Shown here piece after piece: positions 58,122 to 64,000 of a stretch of DNA of 64,000 nucleotides. The DNA comes from Pseudomonadota bacterium. Its GTDB lineage: Bacteria > Pseudomonadota > Gammaproteobacteria > Steroidobacterales > Steroidobacteraceae. The notes below the pieces were generated by a model. The model was not told where the DNA came from. It made no database searches and saw only the letters and a list, made by a program, of their open reading frames with translations. The stretch covers positions 1-64,000 of the forward strand of contig JANXUT010000044.1 of NCBI GenBank assembly GCA_025356075.1. The letters run 5' to 3'. The position numbers and the translations under genes are program-made. Each line of letters opens with the position of its first letter. Positions within the stretch are counted from its first letter, which is position 1.

Positions 58122-58319
58122 TTGCGCCCTTCCACGGTCCGGGCCGCCACTCTAGCGGGCCCTCGCGACGATGTAACGGGAGGGTCGCGGGCGCCCGTGC
58201 ACCAAAGCCGCGCACGCCTCGGCGCGATCGCGCCACGCTGGTGCGCGAAAGGTCGCGGCGGCGGTGCCAAGTGCCTGATTTTTGCGGGAGCGCGCGCCGG
58301 CACGGAAGCTGCAACCGCG

Positions 58320-58337
58320 ACGGCAAGCGCCGTTTTT
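58320..58337 (+). terminator. intrinsic-terminator-like hairpin upstream of the PII gene
   Basis: ACGGC-AAGC-GCCGT followed by TTTT forms a short 5-bp stem with a T-tract. It lies 36 bases before the PII start codon, between divergent genes, so it may stop stray transcription or attenuate the PII transcript. The stem is weak. Confidence 0.35.
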
Positions 58338-58348
58338 CGCTAGAGTAG

Positions 58349-59079
<731 letters not shown>

Positions 59080-59132
59080 GCCCGCCGGGGGGGCTGCTAG
59101 ACTCACCGCCACGTTGAGTGGAGGCACGTCCA

Positions 59133-60107
59133 ATGACCCGCGGCATCCTGATTCGAGCGACCGGCGGCCCTGAGGCCCTCGAGTGGACCGACGTCGAGCT
59201 CCCCGCGCTGAAAGCCAACGAAGCTCGGATCCGTCACACCGCCATCGGCGTCAACTTCATCGACATCTATTTCCGCACCGGGCTCTACCCGGCGCCGCTG
59301 CCGCTGGTGCTCGGCCAGGAGGCGGCGGGCGTCGTGGAGGAGCTCGGCACGGGCGTCCGGCACCTCAAAGTCGGCGATCGGATCGCCTACACCGGCGCCG
59401 GTACCGGCGCCTACGCCCTGGCCGCGAACGCGCCGGCCGACCGGCTGGTCAAGCTTCCCGACTCGATCTCCGACCGGGATGCGGCCGCGGTCATGCTGAA
59501 GGGCCTGACGGCCCAGTACCTGCTGCGGGGCACCTACAAGGTCCGCCGCAAGGACCCGATCGTCATCCACGCGGCGGCGGGCGGCGTTGGCCTCATCGCC
59601 GTGCAGTGGGCGCGCCACCTCGGCGCCCTGGTCATCGCGGTGGTCGGGAGCGATGCGAAGGCCGAGCTCGTGCGCGCGCACGGCGCGGATCACGTCATCG
59701 TGACGCCGCGCGAGGACATCGCCAAGCGCGTCCGCGAGATCACCAAGGGCAAGGGCGTGCCGGTCGTCTACGACTCGGTCGGCAAGGACACGTTCCAGGC
59801 CTCGCTCGATTGCCTGAGGCCGCGCGGGCTCATGGTGACGTTCGGGAACTCATCGGGCGCCGTGCCGCCATTCTCGGCGCTGGAACTGAGTCGCCGCGGC
59901 TCGCTCTACCTCACGCGGCCGACGCTCTTTCACTACACCGCGACGCTCGCCGAACTCAACAAGGCGGCCGCCGAGCTCTTCTCGCTCATCGCAAGCGGCG
60001 CCATCAAGATCCGCATCGGCCAGACCTACCCGCTCGCCGAGGCGAAGCGTGCGCACCTCGACCTCGAGGCGCGTCGGACGACGGGCTCCACGGTGCTGAT
60101 CCCCTGA
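59133..60107 (+). CDS. NADPH:quinone oxidoreductase (zinc-less MDR family)
   Basis: The 324-residue protein belongs to the quinone-reductase branch of medium-chain dehydrogenases: HTAIGVNFIDIYFRTGLYPA, LPLVLGQEAAGVVEELG, IHAAAGGVGLIAVQWARHLG (NADPH motif) and YDSVGKDTFQASLDCLRPRG. Structural zinc cysteines are absent, as expected. ATG 59133 is preceded by GGAGG (59120-59124). The stop TGA lies within CTGA, the presumed start of the next gene. Confidence 0.9.
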   Translation: MTRGILIRATGGPEALEWTDVELPALKANEARIRHTAIGVNFIDIYFRTGLYPAPLPLVLGQEAAGVVEELGTGVRHLKVGDRIAYTGAGTGAYALAANAPADRLVKLPDSISDRDAAAVMLKGLTAQYLLRGTYKVRRKDPIVIHAAAGGVGLIAVQWARHLGALVIAVVGSDAKAELVRAHGADHVIVTPREDIAKRVREITKGKGVPVVYDSVGKDTFQASLDCLRPRGLMVTFGNSSGAVPPFSALELSRRGSLYLTRPTLFHYTATLAELNKAAAELFSLIASGAIKIRIGQTYPLAEAKRAHLDLEARRTTGSTVLIP

Positions 60108-61774
60108 ACGGTCCTCGCCGCCTGCTCGCCCTCGCCCTCGCCGCCGGCGCGCTGGCGATGGCGGCGGCGACCCAAGGGGCGGAGGAACGGCCGGGCTCGG
60201 CGGTTGCCCCGGCCGGCATGCCGGCGTTCGCCGAGCTCGAGCGCCGCGGAGCGAAGATCGGGCGCATCGACGTCTACGTGCAGAACCTGTTCGATCCGTC
60301 GGATCCGCGCGAGAACCACGGCATCTACCGCCTCGCCAACCGCCTCCACTACCGCACGCGCGAGCGGACGGTCAGGAACTCGCTCTTGTTCGCGACCGGC
60401 GAGCCGCTGCTCGCGCACCGGCTCGAGGAGACCGAGCGCATCCTGCGGGGGCGCGTCTACCTCAACGACGCGTGGGTGGTGCCGATCGCTTACGATGAAA
60501 CGACGAACGTCGTCGATCTCGCTGTCACGGTCCGCGACGTGTGGACGCTGAACCCGGGCATCTCGCTCGGCCGCAGCGGCGGCAAGAACCAGTCGAAGTT
60601 CCAGATCGAGGAGGAGAACCTCTTCGGCCTCGGCACCAACGTGCAGCTGACCCACTCGCGCGACGTCGACCGGACCTCGAACAGCTTCGACTACACCGAC
60701 GTGAACCTGGGCGGCAGCTGGCTGCAGCTTCGGCTCGACTACGCCGACAACAGCGACGGCGCGGTCAAGGCCGCCTCGCTCGTGCGCCCGTTCTACTCGC
60801 TCGACACGCGCCTCGCCGGTGGCGTGCTGGCGAGCGAGGGCTCGAGCGTCGTCTCGCGCTACGCGCTCGGCACGATCGTCGATCAGTTCACCGCGCTTCA
60901 CAACAAGACCGAGGCCTACGTCGGGTTCTCCCCCGGGCTCGTCGATGGCTGGTCGCAGCGCTGGTTCGTGGGCGCGAGGTACGACGAGACCAACTTCGAG
61001 CGCCTGGCGGCGCCGACGCTCCAGCCCGCGACGCTGCCCGAGGACAGGAAGTTCGCCTACCCCTGGGTCGGCTGGCAGATCATCGAGGACCGCTACGCGA
61101 AGACCGGCAACCTCGACCTCATCGGCCGCACCGAGGACGCCTACGTCGGCCGCTCGCTCTACGCCGAGGTCGGCTACGCGACGCCCGCGTTAGGCGCCCT
61201 CGGTCAGTCGTGGCTCGCGCAGCTGAACGCGCTCGCCGGCTGGCAGTCGGAGGACCGCCGCTACCTCTTCCTGACCGGGACGCTGAACGGCCGCATCGAC
61301 TCCGGCTCGCTCAGGAACTTCAACGTGACCGCGGGTGCCCGCTATTTCGACCGGATCTCGAACCGGCAGCTCTTTTACACGTCGCTCTCCGTGACGAGCA
61401 CGCACAGGCTCGATGAGGACCAGCAGGTGCTGCTCGGCGGCGACAACGGGCTTCGGGGCTATCCGCTTCGCTTCCAGGGCGGCAATGCGAGCGCGCTCCT
61501 CACTATCGAGCACCGCCTCTACACGAACTGGTATCCGTTCCGGCTCTTCCGGGTCGGCGGCGCGGTGTTCTTCGATGCGGGGCGCACCTGGGGACGGGAC
61601 CTCACCGGGGCCGTGCCGCTCGGTCTTCTCAAGGACGTGGGTCTCGGCTTACGCTTCGGCAACAACCGCTCCGGGCTCGGCAACGTCCTGCACATCGATT
61701 TCTCCTACGCGCTCGATGCGCCGCCCGGCGTCAAGACCGTGCAGGTCACCGTCCAAACCACGCAGAAGTTCTGA
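60104..61774 (+). CDS. Omp85/BamA-type outer-membrane protein with apparent CTG start
   Basis: The product has a signal peptide (residues after the first: NGPRRLLALALAAGALAMAA, cleaving near ATQGAEE), a POTRA-like part (VRNSLLFATGEPLLAHRLEE, then RILRGRVYLNDAWVVPI) and a C-terminal beta-barrel ending FSYALDAPPGVKTVQVTVQT, then TQKF with the terminal aromatic residue of outer-membrane barrels. No ATG, GTG or TTG in frame precedes the signal peptide; CTG at 60104 overlaps the previous stop as CTGA. The first ATG (60158) would remove most of the signal peptide. A role in outer-membrane assembly or transport is inferred. Confidence 0.8.
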   Translation: MNGPRRLLALALAAGALAMAAATQGAEERPGSAVAPAGMPAFAELERRGAKIGRIDVYVQNLFDPSDPRENHGIYRLANRLHYRTRERTVRNSLLFATGEPLLAHRLEETERILRGRVYLNDAWVVPIAYDETTNVVDLAVTVRDVWTLNPGISLGRSGGKNQSKFQIEEENLFGLGTNVQLTHSRDVDRTSNSFDYTDVNLGGSWLQLRLDYADNSDGAVKAASLVRPFYSLDTRLAGGVLASEGSSVVSRYALGTIVDQFTALHNKTEAYVGFSPGLVDGWSQRWFVGARYDETNFERLAAPTLQPATLPEDRKFAYPWVGWQIIEDRYAKTGNLDLIGRTEDAYVGRSLYAEVGYATPALGALGQSWLAQLNALAGWQSEDRRYLFLTGTLNGRIDSGSLRNFNVTAGARYFDRISNRQLFYTSLSVTSTHRLDEDQQVLLGGDNGLRGYPLRFQGGNASALLTIEHRLYTNWYPFRLFRVGGAVFFDAGRTWGRDLTGAVPLGLLKDVGLGLRFGNNRSGLGNVLHIDFSYALDAPPGVKTVQVTVQTTQKF

Positions 61775-61776
61775 GC

Positions 61777-62415
61777 ATGGCCATCTACGGCGAGGACATC
61801 TACACCGAGCCCGCGGACCTTGACCTCGACACGCTCGCGAACCTCGGTCCCCTCACCGCGCTCGCCGGGAGCTTCCAGGGCACCCGCGGGCTCGATGTGA
61901 ACCCGAAGCCCGAGGGGCCGAGGAAGCAGGCGTTCATCGAGACGATCGAGCTTGAGCCGATCGACCCGCAGGCCAACGGGCCGCAGCTCTACTACGGGCT
62001 CAGGTACCACGCGCACGTCGTGAAGCCCGGCGAAGTCGAGACCTACCACGACCAGGTCGGCTACTGGCTGTGGGAACCGAAGACCGGCACGATCATCCAG
62101 ACGCTCACCATCCCGCGCGGCCAGACGGCGCTCGCGATCGGGCGCGCGAGCCAGGATGCGACGAGCTTCGAGCTCGTCGCGAAGCGCGGCGAGACCGGCA
62201 ACGGCATCTGCTCCGGTCCCTTCCTCGAGGAGGCATTCACGACGCTCGAGTACCGGATCCGCGTGACGATCGGCGCCGCCGGCACCTGGTCGTACGACGA
62301 GGACACCATCATGCAGGTGCGCGGGCTGAAAGAGCCGTTCCACCACACCGACCGGAACACGCTCTCGAAGACGGCGGAGCCACTGCCCAACCCGCTCGCG
62401 CGCGCGAAGCCCTAG
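61777..62415 (+). CDS. FABP-like/nitrobindin-type heme-binding beta-barrel protein
   Basis: The 212-residue protein resembles the DUF1794/nitrobindin family: LGPLTALAGSFQGTRGLDVN, YYGLRYHAHVVKPGEVETYH, then HDQVGYWLWEPKTGTIIQTL, IPRGQTALAIG and TWSYDEDTIMQVRGLKEPFH, HHTDRNTLSK. The C-terminal HHTDxN with the His is the likely heme ligand region. It begins two bases after the outer-membrane protein stop. Confidence 0.85.
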   Translation: MAIYGEDIYTEPADLDLDTLANLGPLTALAGSFQGTRGLDVNPKPEGPRKQAFIETIELEPIDPQANGPQLYYGLRYHAHVVKPGEVETYHDQVGYWLWEPKTGTIIQTLTIPRGQTALAIGRASQDATSFELVAKRGETGNGICSGPFLEEAFTTLEYRIRVTIGAAGTWSYDEDTIMQVRGLKEPFHHTDRNTLSKTAEPLPNPLARAKP

Positions 62416-62420
62416 CGGCC

Positions 62421-63551
62421 CTACGGCCCCGGGATCAGGATCTGGCGGCGTGCGCCGCCGCCCGCGAGCCGATCGAAGCCCGAGTTGATCTCATCGAGGC
62501 TGAGCGTCCCCTCGATGAGCCTATCGACCGGGAGGCGCCCGGCGCGGTACCAGGACAGGTAGAGCGGGATGTCGCGCGCGGGCACCGAGCTTCCGAGGTA
62601 ACTCCCTTTCAGCGTGCGCTCCTCGGCGACGAGCTGCGTCTGCGGCAGCGCGAACCTCGCCTCCGGCGGCGCGAGTCCCGCCGCGATCGTCGTGCCGCCG
62701 CGGCGCGTGATCGCGTAGGCGGTCTCGAGCGCTCTGGCGCTGCCCGCCATCTCGAAGGCGAAGTCGACGCCGCCGCCGCAGACGGCGCGCGCCTGCGCTA
62801 CCGCATCGCTCGCGCGCGCATCGATGGCGTGGGCCGCGCCGAGTTCGAGGGCGAGCTCGCGCTTCTTCTGATCGAGGTCGAGGGCTATCAGGGTGCCCGC
62901 GCCGAGCGCCCGGGCACCCAGCAGCGCGGCAAGGCCGACGCCGCCCAATCCCACGATCGCAACGCTCGCGCCGGCGGGGAGCCGCGCGGTGTTCGCCACC
63001 GCGCCGACGCCCGTGATGATGGCGCAGCCGAAGAGCGCGGCCTCCGCGAAGGGAACCTCCGCATCGACCTCGACGAGGCTCTGCCGCGCGAGCACCGCGT
63101 GGGTCGCGAATGCCGAGACGCCGAGGTGGTGGTTGACCGGCGTCGCGCCCAGGTCGAGCCGCCGCGCGCCGCCGAGGAGCGTGCCCGCGCTATTGGCCGC
63201 GAAGCCGGGCTCGCACAGCGCAGGGCGACTTGAGCGGCACGGCGCGCAACTGCCGCAGCTCGGCACGAACGCGGCGACGACGTGCGCGCCGATCGCAAGG
63301 TCCGTGACACCCTCGCCGAGCGCCTCGACGACGCCGGCTGCCTCGTGGCCGAGCACCATGGGCAGCGGCCGCGGCCGATTGCCGTCGATGACCGAGAGGT
63401 CGGAGTGGCACAGCCCCGCCGCGCGGATTTTGATCCGTACTTCGCCGGGGCCCGGGGCGCCGAGCTCAAGCACGACGATGTCGAGCGGGCGGCTCGCCGC
63501 GTACGGCGCCGGAAGGCCTGAGCGCGCGAGCATGGCGGCACGGATCTGCAT
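62421..63551 (-). CDS. zinc-dependent alcohol dehydrogenase (class III-like)
   Basis: The 376-residue MDR enzyme has the catalytic-zinc ligands in AAGLCHSDLSV and VLGHEAAGVVEALGEGV, the structural-zinc cysteines in SCGSCAPCRSSRPALC, and the NAD motif SVAIVGLGGVGLAALLGARA. Its length and FGCAIITGVGAVANTA segment are typical of class III-like or aryl-alcohol dehydrogenases. The substrate is unknown. Confidence 0.9.
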   Translation of the reverse strand: MQIRAAMLARSGLPAPYAASRPLDIVVLELGAPGPGEVRIKIRAAGLCHSDLSVIDGNRPRPLPMVLGHEAAGVVEALGEGVTDLAIGAHVVAAFVPSCGSCAPCRSSRPALCEPGFAANSAGTLLGGARRLDLGATPVNHHLGVSAFATHAVLARQSLVEVDAEVPFAEAALFGCAIITGVGAVANTARLPAGASVAIVGLGGVGLAALLGARALGAGTLIALDLDQKKRELALELGAAHAIDARASDAVAQARAVCGGGVDFAFEMAGSARALETAYAITRRGGTTIAAGLAPPEARFALPQTQLVAEERTLKGSYLGSSVPARDIPLYLSWYRAGRLPVDRLIEGTLSLDEINSGFDRLAGGGARRQILIPGP

Positions 63552-63625
63552 GGGCGTGGTGGGTCGGGCGCTTGGGTTCGGTCTGCTAGTCTAGCGCCTC
63601 GTTTCCCTCGCCCTGAGCGCTTCCC

Positions 63626-64000
<375 letters not shown>

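Overview
The window is GC-rich, densely coding chromosome from a proteobacterium, most likely a gammaproteobacterium from soil or water. That guess rests on gene content (class I PHA synthase, three-subunit PntAA/PntAB/PntB transhydrogenase, hmgA, E. coli-type gshA, PII protein, DUF885 protein); no rRNA or tRNA is present to fix the taxonomy.

Bases 1-5130 are accessory DNA. They begin with the right end of an IS4-family element and continue as a run of integron gene cassettes separated by attC-type sites (about 143-3760). The cassettes carry a reversed HigBA-like toxin-antitoxin pair, a BrnTA pair, a second BrnTA-like pair whose toxin is frameshifted, an unknown protein, a DUF1801 protein and a DUF1772 membrane protein, followed by a VOC protein and small membrane proteins. 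The first attC sites look intact and the later ones are progressively degraded. No integrase lies in the window. Each of the three toxin-antitoxin promoters ends 6-8 bases before the toxin start codon, which predicts leaderless or near-leaderless transcripts, and at least two carry a perfect palindromic operator inside the promoter.

Bases 5168-15136 hold small genes: L,D-transpeptidase, DUF5329, ABM, DUF4279, DUF1272, MAPEG, cupin, GNAT, an MFS exporter, a YebC-family regulator and a periplasmic cyclophilin. An intact 1383-bp IS3-family element interrupts a DUF3303 gene here. It has 25-bp imperfect inverted repeats and a TGC target duplication, and removing it restores a 95-codon frame.

Bases 15156-31983 are metabolic, mostly on the minus strand: a dicarboxylate symporter, the transhydrogenase operon, an acetyl-CoA hydrolase/transferase, a nucleosidase, succinate-semialdehyde dehydrogenase, dienelactone hydrolase, and the hmgA-FAH homogentisate pair with a palindromic operator in its promoter. 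An HNH protein, a 5'-3' exonuclease and a fructosamine-kinase-like gene form a plus-strand group inside this stretch. Divergent from hmgA runs a beta-oxidation pair (FadB-like multifunctional enzyme and thiolase), facing a second thiolase.

Bases 36857-64000 contain a MATE exporter, a DUF885 protein, a two-component system, a RidA-like lipoprotein and gshA. Then comes a scar region with a REP-like hairpin, a 130-bp MITE flanked by CTAG, and an in-frame fusion of an HlyD-type adaptor N-terminus to a sensor-kinase C-terminus, apparently made by deletion. The window ends with a diguanylate cyclase, a Tat-exported molybdenum hydroxylase subunit, pyruvate carboxylase, an M20 peptidase, PHA synthase, a ferredoxin-reductase-like flavoprotein, a PII protein with a 2Fe-2S protein, a quinone oxidoreductase, an Omp85-type outer-membrane protein that seems to start at CTG, a nitrobindin-like protein, an alcohol dehydrogenase and the start of a thioesterase.
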